In this document: in pieces, positions 24,622 to 42,805 of the stretch
Layout of the letters: each line of letters opens with the position of its first letter
Numbering within the stretch: the first letter of the stretch is position 1
Source: Beroe forskalii
Taxonomy: Eukaryota; Ctenophora; Nuda; Beroida; Beroidae
Length of the DNA: 64,000 nt
Direction: 5' to 3'
Assembly (NCBI GenBank): GCA_011033025.1
Contig: WFMF01000306.1
Span: 62,001 to 126,000 of the forward strand
The notes under the pieces: generated by a model
The model's database searches: none
Told to the model about the DNA's origin: nothing
What the model saw: only the letters and a program-made list of their open reading frames with translations
Position numbers and translations under genes: made by a program

Positions 24622-25826
24622 GGTTACCACTCAAATTTGAAGTGTTTTCAAACGTCAGTAGAGAGTAAGACCGGAGGTCATATTTTTAATACAACAGAAA
24701 ACAATAACGTATGACGAAAGTATGAAATAACGAATTTTATCAGTAACTAAAGGGGGTAAAACTTGGTCTAACCCTGTGGTAACTAAAAGTAGGTATACAG
24801 CAACACACAAGTCTGGTATAGCGTGCAGCGTGTGTTTTGCTGCAATGGAAGGGTTGGGTGTTGAAAGCTGAGCTGTGTACGAATACCATGGCATGGAATT
24901 CTTCTGTAAGCTGCTGACAATTGTACAACAATCCGGTCTGAGGCGAGTCGTTAAACAAAATACAAGAGTGTTAATGTATGTATTAGTACACGCATTCTTT
25001 TACTCAAAGCCCAAAGGTTTCTACATCAACAAGAGTCAGCAAAAGTTCAATTTTATCACAATTTACGATAATGTCAAACTGTGGGAGTTGGCTTTTCAAT
25101 TTCATGACATGAGAGTTGAAGATAGGAAAAACATAGGTTTTAAGAAACATCAGAAATTTTACTATGAAGGCGAAAAGCATGAACACAAAAACTCAAGGTT
25201 AACAGGTTCAATAATTAATTATGCGAGTGTAATACATTTCCATTGTAATTATACGATTTACTATAACATAAATCATTTGCACCTATCATTCCATGAAACA
25301 TGAAGCTCGGGTATGTACATAAAACGGTAATAATTAGAGAATATGGTGCACTAGAGAAAATCCAAAAACGAATATAATATCGTAGGTATTATTGTTGGTA
25401 CTATATCCTAGTAGATCTATTAACAAATATAAAAATAATAAAGTTCGTCCAAAAATAACGTTTATAGATGGGATGGAAGGGTCACATTGCTACACGCAGC
25501 GCATGTTTTGTTTTCTAACTTTTCAGATATGCCATAGATTTATTTGTTTGATAACATTAATTTTTTTGACTTCAATCTAGTGCCGTCAGCCTGTTATAAT
25601 TTTATTTTGCAGAACAAAAAAGAAAATCAGGTGGTCAGAATGAATAATATAATGGTTATTACCTATGTAGTATGTAGTACTTATATAGTTCGAGCGCATA
25701 TTTTTTATCATTTCCTAAATGACGCAAACCACATTCAAGGTGTGGTTTGTTCAAATTTCCATATTTTCTCCTTAATTTGAGGTTCCGGCGGAAATACCAA
25801 GTACACCATACCAAGAGCTAAACGCA
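24622..25826. other. Intergenic region between MYND and malic enzyme genes
   Basis: Both neighbours are on the minus strand, so this holds the promoter side of the MYND gene and the 3' flank of the malic enzyme gene. A 142-codon AT-rich frame at 24875-25303 (+) has no recognisable motif; I do not call it a gene. Confidence 0.5.
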
Positions 25827-31183
<5,357 letters not shown>

Positions 31184-34100
31184 GGCGCTCACAATGACAC
31201 CTCAACACGGGGGAATGGTAACGGTTGGGAGTGGTAATATCTGGAAGTGGTAGTAGCATTTGGAGAGTGGTAACAGTTAGGGAGTGTTATCAGTTTGGGA
31301 GTGTTAACAGTTCAGATTGGTAAAATTTGGTAGTGTTAACAGAATAACAGATGGGAGTGGTAACAGTTGGGTGATTTTAAGAGGATGAGATATTGAGATA
31401 AGTTGTGTTCGATCAAGGGAACAGCATTGCTGGGTTCGAGAATAACAAATGTCACCAAGAGTTCAATATTCGGCCACGCAGAAACCTTCCCGCATCCTTG
31501 GCTCACAAGAGACAAAGCTCAACATAGTGAAGTCAGAAGTATACATAAGAGTAAACGGCTCAATCTGACACGGGGCTTAGGATTTACTTATAAATCGAGA
31601 GCAGGTGTAGATTATAACCATGATCGGTCAGTAAGCTTAAAGCTGTAAATATATTGGTATTTCAGAAATTTAGAGCACTCTGACTAAGTGCCAGTAACCA
31701 GGTGGTAAGGATTATCAGAGCTTAATAATAACTGTAGGTAAATTTCTCATAATAACATCTGGATAGAAATGTCCCGATACTAAGGACTTAAGGAGCTATT
31801 AACCATTCAAATCCGAATTTTTACAGAATTCATTATAGAAAATAAATGATTGGATAATTGGATATTATGAAAATCGAGGCAAATCATACTTTAGAACGCT
31901 CATCACTCCATTGAGGACAGTATTTTGATTATTGCACAATATCAGTGGAAAATGCCCCAATTATTTAGTACTTTGATTACAGAGGTCTGTGATAAAATTT
32001 CATCAAAGAAATAAAAGGTGCAAACCCGCCCTCTTCATTACAAAACCATCAAGAAAGAGAAACGGAACAAGAGAAACAGGAACAACAGGTTTATCAAATA
32101 CCCGGGGAGTGAACTTCTGCAGTTCCTAAAATTAGCAAAGTGTTTCGTTGCAGAGCACAGAACTTCTTATCTAAAGAAATTTCTTATCGTATTTGTGAGT
32201 CAAGGCTCTAAATTTGATTTGCCTAACGTCACATTTGTTCCTCATCATGCTTATTTCATATTTCAGTCGCCTTTCAATGAGCTCTCAGTTTCATTTCAAA
32301 TCTTATCTTTTCGGTGACTTTTTAAAATCTGAGAGTTCAACAGTTTTAAGTATCTTCGTAGTTATTTTCACTGAGAAGTTCGTGTGGAAAGGTTGTGTTG
32401 AATCTGCTTGAAATTTGATAAAATCAGATTAAATTAAAGTTCAGCTGTGGATTTTGAAGGAAAAAGGTTTAGGAAACGGAGGCCATTCCCTCGGTTTCAT
32501 GCTAAAAAGTTTAAGACTTATACGCGTATGTGTTTAATTTTCAGATTAGAACAGAGGTATATACAGTAGGCTAGGACATATGAAGTGAAATTCAATGATA
32601 TCATATAACGCGAATAAATGACTCATTTTTTGACGAGATAACAAAATTTGAGTGACGTTGATCAAATATTATAACGTCGCAGGTTCATTCATATGTCTCA
32701 ACGAAGATAAGTTGATTTAACAAAATTTACATCTTTTCCCAGAAATCTGAAGAAATAAAAACGTACGTGCTTATTTCATGATGTTGTCAATTGTACGACA
32801 CCCTTGAAAAGTTGAAGTAAGGGCGTGACCTCACAGAAATAAGCAGAGTCTGAAAGTCTGAATAGTAAATGGAACCGAGAGGCAGACTCTGCAAATATAT
32901 AGCAATAGGTAACCACGTACGTTACTGACTACTGAGAAAAGTGAGGACCACTAATGGGATCGGCCACCTGAAGCACCTGACCACCTGGACATAATTCCTC
33001 AAAACACCTGATACTATAGAATACTTCCTACGTTATTCAGATAAAAATCCAAAATATCGGTATAGAGTTTCATGAATAGAACCATAGTAGTGGCGAGGAA
33101 TAAAATCTTAGACTTTTAGAGATTTATAAACGAAATAGATCATAGGATGTGAGGAGTTTTAAACGCTTTAAACTTTTACAATATTGTAGAAATGACATTA
33201 GATTAAGTTAGAATATTCAAGAAGCTGCCCCAAAGCAACAAGTATAATGAGGCTGGGATACCGCGAATATGGCACGCGGTTACATGATAAAACGGTGAAT
33301 GTCTACTGCATAGTACACAGCTACTCAAATTTAACAAAAAGTCTCAAACTCTGGTTTGACGACCCTCATCAGAAATAAACGCTCAGATTGTTAAATAGAC
33401 TCCTTTATAAAATTTAATTTGATTCTAGTATTCTAAGGTATTTTTGAGTAATCCTCAGTGCAATTGCCAAATAGTAACGCTGATTCAACGTTATTCTATG
33501 ATTCTACAGTCTACACTGTTGTATCGAAGAGACCACATACTTTAACTACTGTATATGCGAGCCAGACAGGATTGTTCAGTTTAAATGGTCCTTATTGCTT
33601 TATTGAAAGTTCAATTATCATAATATTTTGGACTGACTTAGAGTTAAGTTATAATCTACATGAGACACTACTGTTACCAGATTTACAGACAATGAATAAC
33701 TATTAAACTTACGTAATGTTTAATGGATCCAACGATCGAAGAGAAAAAATGAAACCACTTTGAGAAGCAATGTCGATACTAGTACTGCAACTTACCAGCG
33801 AGAGCATTGGGCAATGATACTATTGTACTTAAGATTTTACACGAAAAGCTTCATAGAATAAGGTGAAAACCGATCATAAAAACCACCATTCAACAGAAAT
33901 CACTCTATTTCTGTTACAAATTCATCAGAATAATCAATGTCAAGACAGCTCGATGGATAGCACAAAATTTCAAGACAATTCGACAGAACAAAGTAACTTC
34001 GGGACTACCTGGCAGAATACACAGAGTAACGAACAGGATCTAACTCGAGACACATATTCTCATCATCTGACAGAGAAGTTAAAAGAAATATAAGAAACAT

Positions 34101-35786
34101 GGCGGAGTAACGCTAGTTATTACACAATGAAATTATTCCATACTTCCACGCTGCTGAGGCTCCTGTTTATAGATTTAGATCGGAGGTAAATACAGATACA
34201 AACCGGTAGTTGGTAACTATAAACGGAATTACCATGGAAATTGCAAATTACAAGCAGTCTGATAGTGTGACTGTACGTGTGTGATACTTATTTAAATGAT
34301 AGGATTTAACAAGCATTGTACGATTGTAATGACAATGCTTTTAACGTCTGTACGTGATTGAGAAGACGGAAGATTGAAGAAGATAGGAATGAAGATGAAG
34401 ATGCAACTAACACACTGAAACCATACTGTTGTCACAATCAGTAATCACAGTTACAGCTGCGCGGTGCGTGTTGAGTTACCGCTGCTTATATTATACCATT
34501 TTGAGGAGTAATATCATTACATATAGTTAGTGGAACTAAAATATAAGTTTCCTTGTTATGAAACATAATATAGAGTAATTGCCCAAATAGGGGCAGAGAA
34601 TCAAGACTATCAAGACAAAATAATGCATACAAACAAACATATGACTTTACAAAGCCGCTGTGCTAGATTTTACCTTGCTTACGTCATTTGGTACCAGGTA
34701 CACACTACACAATTAGTGACAGTCCAGGGAGTCCAGAAACCATGAAGAACAAACCATGCAACCTGAGTCCTGTACAGTTGCAATATACATATTATAGTCA
34801 ATAGTGGATTATAACATAGTGTTTATGTACACTGTACAGCATATGCTACAGGCTGCTATTGTATAGAGGAACTGGCAGCTGGCTTCACTGCGCTATTGTA
34901 AGATTGGAATCCAAAATAGTTCAGCTTTCTGTATAGTAGTGGTCGTGCGATATTGTTTCTGGACGATCGTCCAGTTCATTCCTTACGTGTTACCGTGAGG
35001 ACTGAGGATATGTTATTAAGTGACAAAATTATGAAGAAAGGCACTCACGAGTCACGCTGGAGACGTTTTTTATTAGAAGAATACTTTATTAGTTACTTCA
35101 TAGAAAAGTATTAAAATAAATGTAAGAACTGACTAACACGATATAAGGAGCCTTGTTGAGAACATATAAGCTGATAATAAATTGATATTGGGTTGATATT
35201 GAGTCCTGATATACCTAAGACTTTTCCCATCACTATGAGACTATAAGATAGGTAATCCTATACCTGTCCAATGACAACTGCTAACTGCCTCTTGTGATTA
35301 ACATCAGCTGAAAATCTCAAGTCACGCTTGCTCATTGAGACCTTATTAAGACGAATGCTGCAGATTACGACTCTTAATTCGTGTAGACTGTGGGAATTAA
35401 ATTTCCAAACAATCTCGCATGGAGCTGCGAAATTCATCACGTTTCGCTGTTGTTATAAACGAGTTTACAATGTAACGTTATAAGAATATCCAATGAAATC
35501 CCACATATAACACAGCATTGTCATACATGATAAACCCAGTGGCTGGAGCTGAGAGAATGAGTCAACAAAAATTTGGACTGGTGCCAAGTCATTATGTTTG
35601 ATGTGTGAAGACCCTTTTAATTAAATGATATATGAGCTTATGAGAGGACCGAATGAAACTTTACGTTTGAATCACACAAATGAATCACAAAGTTGATTTC
35701 ACGAATAAATAGTGAAGTATTGATAAACGAGGGAAATACTGGCCACTAAAAATCGTATTGATAAAATAGTTCATTAAATGTAGTTC

Positions 35787-36601
35787 ATTTTGAACAGTGG
35801 TGGATCTACAATGGGGTTGTGGCGGGGTTGCAACCCCGCCACTTTTTCTGCTGTGGGGTTGTAGTGGGGTTGTGGGGTTGTTCTTTTTACAGTGGGGTTG
35901 TTGGGGTTGTGAGCAGTGGGCTGTTGCAAACAAATTATCTATTACCAAATTGATCCTAGATGCGGATTCAGATTGAAACCTTGAAAATTTTTGCCTGCAG
36001 CAGGCTTTTGTGATCAGATTATATATTACCAAATTGGTCCTAGAGGCTGATTCAGATGCAAAATCTTGAAAAATTTTGCCCGCAGCAGGCTCTTATGATA
36101 AAATTTCGTGACTTAATTGGTCTTAGACACAGCCACAGATATAGAAATTTTCGCCTGCGGCGGGCAGTTGTGATGAATTTCCTGTTAGACACTGACACAG
36201 CTATGTGAATCATTGATTTTTTTGCTTGTTATCAAATTATACATTACCAAATTGACTTGAGTGACAGATTCAGATACCAAATACCTTGAAAATTTTCGAC
36301 TGCAGTAGACTTTTGTAATAGATTATGTAACTAAATTGGCTAAAGACACAGTCTTTGATATGTATAAGATTTTCAAAATTTTCGCCTGCGGCGCTCAGAA
36401 AGATTAATAAGGATTATGATCCAAAATAATATTGCCATTCCTTGTATTTGTTTTGTTTTTTGCAAGTGAGCAGCGGTTTAAAAAATCTTAAGAATGGATC
36501 TGAGAGGAAAATTAAAATTTTTTGGGTGTGGCTGGCTGGATCGCTTTGCTTGCCAACAACCCCGCCACTTTTTTCAGCCTGGATCCACCCCTGATTTTGA
36601 A
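35787..36601. mobile_element. Non-autonomous hAT element, 799 bp, with 8-bp target duplication
   Basis: The element spans 35795-36593. The left end cagtggtggatctaca and the inverted right end caggggtggatccagg form hAT-type terminal repeats. The 8 bp attttgaa occur exactly on both sides (35787-35794 and 36594-36601). The interior has a palindromic caaccccgcc block near each end and degenerate repeats of about 100 bp with gcctgcagcaggc-like palindromes. There is no transposase frame, so it needs a transposase in trans. Confidence 0.92.
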
Positions 36602-36770
36602 GCCTTTGTACTAAAAGATAATATTGTTATTAGGGAAGTTTCCCTTTAAATTAATCAAACTATGTAACCTTCTTACACAACCCTCCGAATCTACCAAGAA
36701 AACATACGTCATACCTAACAAATTTAATATTATGAAGCACTCAGGAGGCAACAATCAATCGCTAGATGTA

Positions 36771-36890
36771 ACATGAATAACAGTGTACACTAGAATAGTA
36801 GAATGACGGTAGGAATTACGGTAGATGTAACATGAATAACAGCATACACTAGAATGATGGTAGGAATGAGATTCATGCTTGCTGCACGCG
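36771..36890. repeat. Two-copy tandem repeat, about 60 bp
   Basis: gtagatgtaacatgaataac followed by agtgtacactagaat is repeated once with small changes. Confidence 0.75.
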
Positions 36891-38619
36891 ATGCTATTAG
36901 AGCGTTCAGATTGTACAGTAAAGTAATACAATGCACGCATATTCTAATCTCTATTAGCTCCATTCCGTACCATTGTTATCCATAACAATACCTTGTTCCT
37001 GAATATATAACTATATAATCCATTCAGAGGCACGCCCATAATTCATTTCCTCATTAATCATTACAAATCATCAACATACACAAGTTCATCTCATTCTCTG
37101 GGCCGTGGTAAAGGTAAACTACACTCTAACGAAAACAACAATACGCTATAAGATTATACTGTATTGTATTCAGAGAGAAAAGCTAAACCTCATGTCATAA
37201 GTAGATTCTACTTCATACTTGTTCATATATAATAGATATATCACACATTAACACTATATAACACATAGGTAAACATATACATCCACTAAATGTGTGCAAT
37301 GTAATTACACCGCTTACCAGTGACCATTGCAGGCATAGAGATAAAATGTACTGCACTATACAGGTTATGCCCAATTACTTAATAATGAGAGCTCAGATGC
37401 ATGGATTTTAGGCCTTTGGAAGCACTCGCACCTAGTGTCAAAATGGGTGCTTAAAGCACAAACACACTCTTACATTAGGATATGATACTTAGGGATGGTA
37501 TAATTTCATAGTATTTCATTGATTTGGACTGATTTTGGTTTATTGAATAGTTTTAGAACAGTAGCTAGGTACTGTGATTTAGCTAAAAATCTAACCCTTC
37601 ACATAACCTTCACATAACCTTCACACTTAAATAAAAACCTGCTTATTCCTTCTCCCATTTTCAGCAGATAACTGCACATTATTTCAACATGCTGACTTTC
37701 ACTTTTATTAGTTTCATAATTAAAGATAACCAATAATCATGACAGATAGCATGATGATTAGACTCAAGACTGATCTTCTAGGCAATTTTATGCTTGAATG
37801 TTAGTACCTAAAGATCTTGAGTGTTCAGTGTTCGCGGTCCACGGAGCTCTTATTGATCACAATTTGGAGGAGACAAACCTCGCAGTATCAAAATTGATGG
37901 GTATAGTTATTCACAATAAACAGTTCGCATTTGGAGTTTCAAAGAAGTTTCAAATGAATCTCACAACCTCTGTTCAAAGCTCTGAAGCAGCCTGGCCAAC
38001 AAAAAGCAATTCCTTAGTTCCTTATAGACGACTGGGAAAATCGCATTTGTTCTGACAGAATAAATACTCAGCTGGAAACTTAGAGAATTGCCCAAGATGT
38101 AATCGAATTTTGATATCAGATCATACACCTAATTGGTTATGGTTTTACGAGATAAATATGTACGATGCCCATGTCAATATCTAGATTGTTAAGGCCCATA
38201 TCGTATCACCAAAAAATAATTCGTGACCAATGTAGACTTGAATGACCAATGTTCAATGAACTACCTGTGGACCCCATGTCCATAATCCATTGGAATTTAC
38301 CATTGGTTTCCATAGAATCCAGGTGGCATATCTGCATTAATCTTATTAAACTTAGAATTTCAGCAGTCCACAGACTATAAATCATCCAATTATTGCGAGT
38401 CAGCAAATTGTAAAATATCATTTGAAGTCAGTTTTGGGAGGTTACCCATGAAATTGTAATTCACAAACCTGGCTGTAAGTATCTTGAAACACTGCTGGCA
38501 AACATGGCGCTATATCATGACAAGAAACGAAAATAATTCCGTGCATTACCAACAATAGCGAGTCCGAAGAATTGTTATCCAACGCGATAATTAAACTCGC
38601 ATATTTTAACTTTCAATGC

Positions 38620-39130
38620 GCGGCGCTGGAACATCTTGCTGCATGCTCGTAGGATGCGTGCGCGCATCTGTTTAGCTTAGATCCTCGAAAGAACGCTGAG
38701 GGTTGTCAAACCCAGTGCAGAGCATTATGCTGCCCGTTTCTGTTCGTTTTTGGGATCACGAACTTTTGTTATTTTGTGATATCCCGGCCTTTTCCTAACC
38801 ATGCAAAGGTATGAGTACGCGCGGCAGCGCGCGCTTCTGAGGCTAGGAAGCGCGTCGCGAACTGAATCATTGTCGTACGATGTATGACCCGCTGACGCCA
38901 GCCGCGAAGCGGCTGGCTTCAGCTGAGAATTTGCCCTTACCAAGACCCTGGTTTTGCTAAACACGTATATCCCTGTGTGGCTCGCGCGGCGCGCTTCCCC
39001 AGCACAGGGAAGCGCGCGGCGCGTACACACACCTATGCGGGCTTAGGAAACCCTGGTTACGCGCACGGAGTGCGCGGCGCGGCAGCCGCGGCAAGCGTTT
39101 CGCGACACCCCTGGTTAGGGGAAGCTGAGA
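38620..39130. repeat. GC-rich dispersed repeat modules
   Basis: gcgcgc-rich DNA in which short modules recur: ccctggttacgcgcacggag, tatatccctgtgtggctcgc, and acacacctatgcgggcttag. The same modules occur at 39.45-39.72, 41.2-41.3 and 59.2-59.56 kb in both orientations. Sharp change from the AT-rich surroundings. Confidence 0.75.
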
Positions 39131-39198
39131 ATCAGCGCCGCTGATTCTCGAGAGGGTCTGTCAACGCCAGACTTCCTTGCCAGGCGTTGCCTGGCCTA

Positions 39199-39455
39199 TG
39201 GTGTCCGAGAGTGGACACAAAAAAAATAAGTCGAAAAAAATAAGTTGAAAAAAATAAATCGAAAAAAATAACTTGAAAAAAATAACTCGAAAAAATAAGT
39301 CCAAAGTCGAAAAAAATAACTCGAAAAAAATAAGTTGAAAAAAATAAATCGAAAAAAATAACTTGAAAAAAATAAGTCGAAAAAAATTCATCGAAAAAAA
39401 GTAACTTGAAAAAAATAACTCTAAAAAAATAAATTCTCAGTTCACAGCTCAATAT
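39199..39455. repeat. A-rich aaaaaaataagtcg array (left inverted arm)
   Basis: Units of 13-15 bp, aaaaaaataa(g/c)t(c/t)(g/a). The left edge ggtgtccgagagtggacac and the right edge ctcagttcacag are both found in inverse order around 40.90-41.14 kb, so this is one arm of an inverted duplication. Confidence 0.9.
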
Positions 39456-39857
39456 AGGTTGCTAAACAAGTATATCCCTGTGTGGCTCGCACGGCGCGCT
39501 TCCCCAGTAGCGCGCTTCCCCTGTGTGTCCCGTAGGGAAGCGCGCGGCGCGTACACACACCTATGCGGGCTTAGGAGATTCGCTTGCTAAACACATATAT
39601 CCTCTTAGGATGTTACCCTACCCTCGCGCGCAGTGTTCCCCTAACCAGGGGTTCCCCTGCTGCGCTGCGCACTCCGTGCGCGTAACCAGGGTCCTGGTTT
39701 AGGTTAGGGCAACGTGCGGTGCAACGTTCCACATTTGGACGCGGTCACTTTGTGCTCTCGCCATCCAGTCAGAAGAAATAAACGGACTTAACGTCCGTCG
39801 ACATAAATCCCTGTTCGCATTGCACGGCGCGCTTCCCCATAGGAAAGCGCTTCTTTT

Positions 39858-40080
39858 ACATTGGTACCAATGGTGATTGCTGAAATGGCACCAAACCAAT
39901 GGCGCACCCTATCTCCATTTGTCTGACGTCGTCAGACCCATTATTTCAAATGGGGTCAGGCAACGCCTGACAAATCTCCATTGGTACCATTGGCGATCGC
40001 CATTGGATGCCAATGGTACCATTTAAATGGAGCCAATGGCCGAATGGCGACAATGATGCCATTGGTGCCAATGGTACCGA
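39858..40080. repeat. Cluster of ccattgg/ccaatgg words
   Basis: The palindromic-type words ccattgg, ccaatgg and ttggtaccaatgg appear about ten times in 220 bp beside the T-rich array. Confidence 0.6.
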
Positions 40081-40512
40081 TATATTTTTTCGATTTATTT
40101 TTTTCGATTTATTTTTTTCGATTTATTTTTTTCGATTTATTTTTTTCGATTTATTTTTTTCGACTAATTTTTTTCAACTTATTTTTTTCGAGTTATTTTT
40201 TTCGAGTTATTTTTTTCGATTTATTTTTTCGATTTATTTTTTTTCGAGTTATATTTTTTTTCGAGTTATTTTTTTCGAGTTATTTTTTTCGAGTTATTTT
40301 TTTCGAGTTATTTTTTCGAGTTATTTTTTTCGACTTATTTTTTTCGACTTATTTTTTTCGACTTATTTTTTTTCGACTTATTTTTTTCGACTTATTTTTT
40401 TCGACTTATTTTTTTCGACTTATTTTTTTCGAGTTATTTTTTCGAGTTATTTTTTTCGACTTATTTTTTTCGACTTATTTTTTCAACTTGTTTTTTCGAC
40501 TAGTTTTTTTCG
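40081..40512. repeat. T-rich tttttttcgacttat array
   Basis: About 30 tandem units of 13-15 bp. The long frames full of Phe, Ser and Tyr read through it are artefacts of the repeat. Confidence 0.9.
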
Positions 40513-40899
40513 ATAATAATGGGTCGGGCAATGTCAGAAAAAGAAGCCCTTACGTTTATAGTGTTTCTGAGTGATGTTTTCTTAACAAGCGCCCTATTAG
40601 TATTCTGCGCTTGCCAGACGTTGTCTGCCCCATATTTTTTTTCAACGCGAGGGGGGCAGGCAACGCCTGGCAATTCTGCGCCGCGTGCATGTGTGCACTG
40701 CGCCAGTGCGCTGTCGTTTGTTCTTTTCTCGGCCGATGACACTGATGACAGGCTCGTGAGGATCAGCGCCGCACTGGCATCAGCGGCTTACTCAAACAAG
40801 ATAACCCTCTTCTGCGCACGGCGCACGCCGATCGGCGTTAGCACCTGGTTTAGTGGTTTGGTGAAGTCAGTGGGTCATACAACGTCAGACAAGCAAGTC

Positions 40900-41135
40900 T
40901 CCCATACTGAACTGTGAACTGTGAATTTATTAATTTATTTTTTTCGATTTATTTTTTTCAAGTTATTTTTTTCGATCTATTTTTTTCAACTTATTTTTTT
41001 CGAGTTATTTTTTTCGACTTATTTTTTTCGACTTATTTTTTTCGAGTTATTTTTTTCAAGTTATTTTTTTCGATTTATTTTTTTCAACTTATTTTTTTCG
41101 ACTTATTTTTTTTGTGTCCACTCTCGGACACCATA
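40900..41135. repeat. T-rich array (right inverted arm)
   Basis: Inverse counterpart of 39199-39455, including the outer tag gtgtccactctcggacac and the inner tag actgtgaactgtgaa. The arms of about 240 bp are about 1.45 kb apart. Confidence 0.9.
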
Positions 41136-41369
41136 CCTGGCCCCCTCGCGCGCGCGCCCCGACTCGACAAAAAATATGGGGCAGGCAACGTCTGGCTAAG
41201 ACTTCCTTATAAGCCCGCATAGGTGTGTGTACGCGCCGCGCGAGCCACACAGGGATATACGTGTTTACTTGTTTAGCAAACGCCAGACAGCTGAATCAGT
41301 ATACGTGTTTAGCAACCCGCAGCCTTGTCCTACGTTTATAGGACCTATTTTGCGCGCGCGTTCAGGGAA

Positions 41370-41765
41370 CACGTCATACTGCTGTCGACAGTACGTCATA
41401 CTGCTGTCGACAGTACGTCATACTGCTGTCGACAGTACGTCATACTGCTGTCGACAGTACGTCATACTGCTGTCGACAGTACGTCATATACTGCTGTCAA
41501 CAGTACGTCATACTGCTGTCAACAGTACGACATACTGCTGTCAACAGTACGTCATACTGCTGTCAACAGTACGACATACTGCTGTCAACAGTACGACATA
41601 CTGCTGTCAACAGTACGTCATACTGCTGTCAACAGTACGTCATACTGCTGTCAACAGTACGTCATACTGCTGTCAACAGTACGTCATACTGCTGTCAACA
41701 GTACGCCAAACTGCTGTCAACAGTACGCCATACTGCTGTCAACAGTACGTCACACTGCTGTCGGG
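41370..41765. repeat. 22-bp satellite array 1, 18 units
   Basis: Unit catactgctgtc(g/a)acagtacgt. The five leftmost units have ctgtcgacag and the others ctgtcaacag. All three forward frames stay open, which follows from the unit having no stop, not from coding. Confidence 0.95.
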
Positions 41766-42078
41766 ATACTGCGTGTATTACTGCTTTACCATAGAAAAAT
41801 ATTCGTTTTCTGTTTTGTCCCTTTAACGTGAGATTGTCGTAGTTTTTGAATTAAATTTTTGGATTTATATTTTTTCTTTATTCTGTATGTAAGCATTATA
41901 CTTTTACTTAATTAGTTACGTATTAAATTATTAAATTATTCAGTAGTTACTTTATTTTAATCTTTACACTATATAGGAAAATTGAGGGAAGATGATAGTT
42001 GAGCTCATAAAACATGTTTAAGTCGCCAATGCACAATCTAAAGTTTGTGAACCTCAATCAATAGCCTTTTACTTGTTA

Positions 42079-42412
42079 TACTGCTGTCAACAGTACGACA
42101 TACTGCTGTCGACAGTACGTCATACTGCTGTCAACAGTACGTCATACTGCTGTCAACAGTACGCCATACTGCTGTCAACAGTACGTCATACTGCTGTCAA
42201 CAGTACGACATACTGCTGTCAACAGTACGTCATACTGCTGTCAACAGTACGTCATACTGCTGTCAACATTACATCATTATGCTGTCAACAGTACGTCATA
42301 CTGCTGTCAACAGTATGTCATACTGCTGTCAACATTATGTCATACTGCTATCAACAGTACACCATACTGATGTGAAACAGTAAGTCATACTGCTGTCAAC
42401 GTTGACAACAGT
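42079..42412. repeat. 22-bp satellite array 2, about 15 units
   Basis: Same unit as array 1, about 310 bp away across unique AT-rich sequence. The right end decays (accatactgatgtgaaacag and similar), giving way to normal DNA near 42420. Confidence 0.95.
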
Positions 42413-42805
42413 ACGTCAACAGTACGGTCAAAGCCATGCCATTGGCTCCTTTAAATTCAGCCTCAATTCGACAAGATTTTAAATCAAAAACTATCTTTAG
42501 ACTTTTCCAAATCCATTCAATCTTGTATCTACATTTATAATTGTAAATATCAGAGAAAAATCGATCAAATTTACTGAAAGTTTGTTTCACACAGCTAAAT
42601 ATTTCATTTGAAAATGAAAGAAGAATATAACTTGCAATATATTTGGGGATAACAAAGCATTTTCGTTATGAATTTGGTCCACTGAACGTAAAATAACTTT
42701 AATTTAAAATTCGTAAACTCCAATTAAAATATCAAATATCAAAATATCATAACAATGCAAGAATAATAAAAATTTGTTCTCAATAATGTGAAGAGTTTTT
42801 CTAAT

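Larger units (their letters stand above)
31184..42805. other. 11.6-kb gene-free region rich in repeats
   Basis: It lies between the 5' end of the malic enzyme gene and the 3' end of the REPS-like gene. I see no host exon. Contents are listed separately: a gggagtggtaacagtt minisatellite (31205-31375), a hAT MITE (35.8 kb), a small tandem duplication (36.77-36.89 kb), GC-rich modules (38.6-39.7 kb), T-rich arrays and 22-bp satellites. The 32-35.6 kb part is plain AT-rich DNA. Confidence 0.55.

Noticed and set aside
24875-25303. 142-codon frame on the plus strand
   Set aside because: AT-rich composition, no motif, no splice or expression hint, between two minus-strand genes; chance is sufficient.
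40519-40917. 132-codon frame between the T-rich arrays
   Set aside because: Built from GC-rich dispersed modules and palindromes; no motif and no splice context.
40081-41199. Long open frames of Phe/Ser/Tyr (up to about 200 codons)
   Set aside because: They are translations of a 13-15-bp T-rich tandem repeat; several frames are open at once and no gene context exists.
41227-42375. Open frames of 100-199 codons across the 22-bp arrays
   Set aside because: The unit lacks stops in all forward frames, so openness is automatic; there is no family resemblance.
41370-42412. Possible CRISPR array
   Set aside because: Head-to-tail identical units without spacers, in a eukaryotic genome: a satellite.
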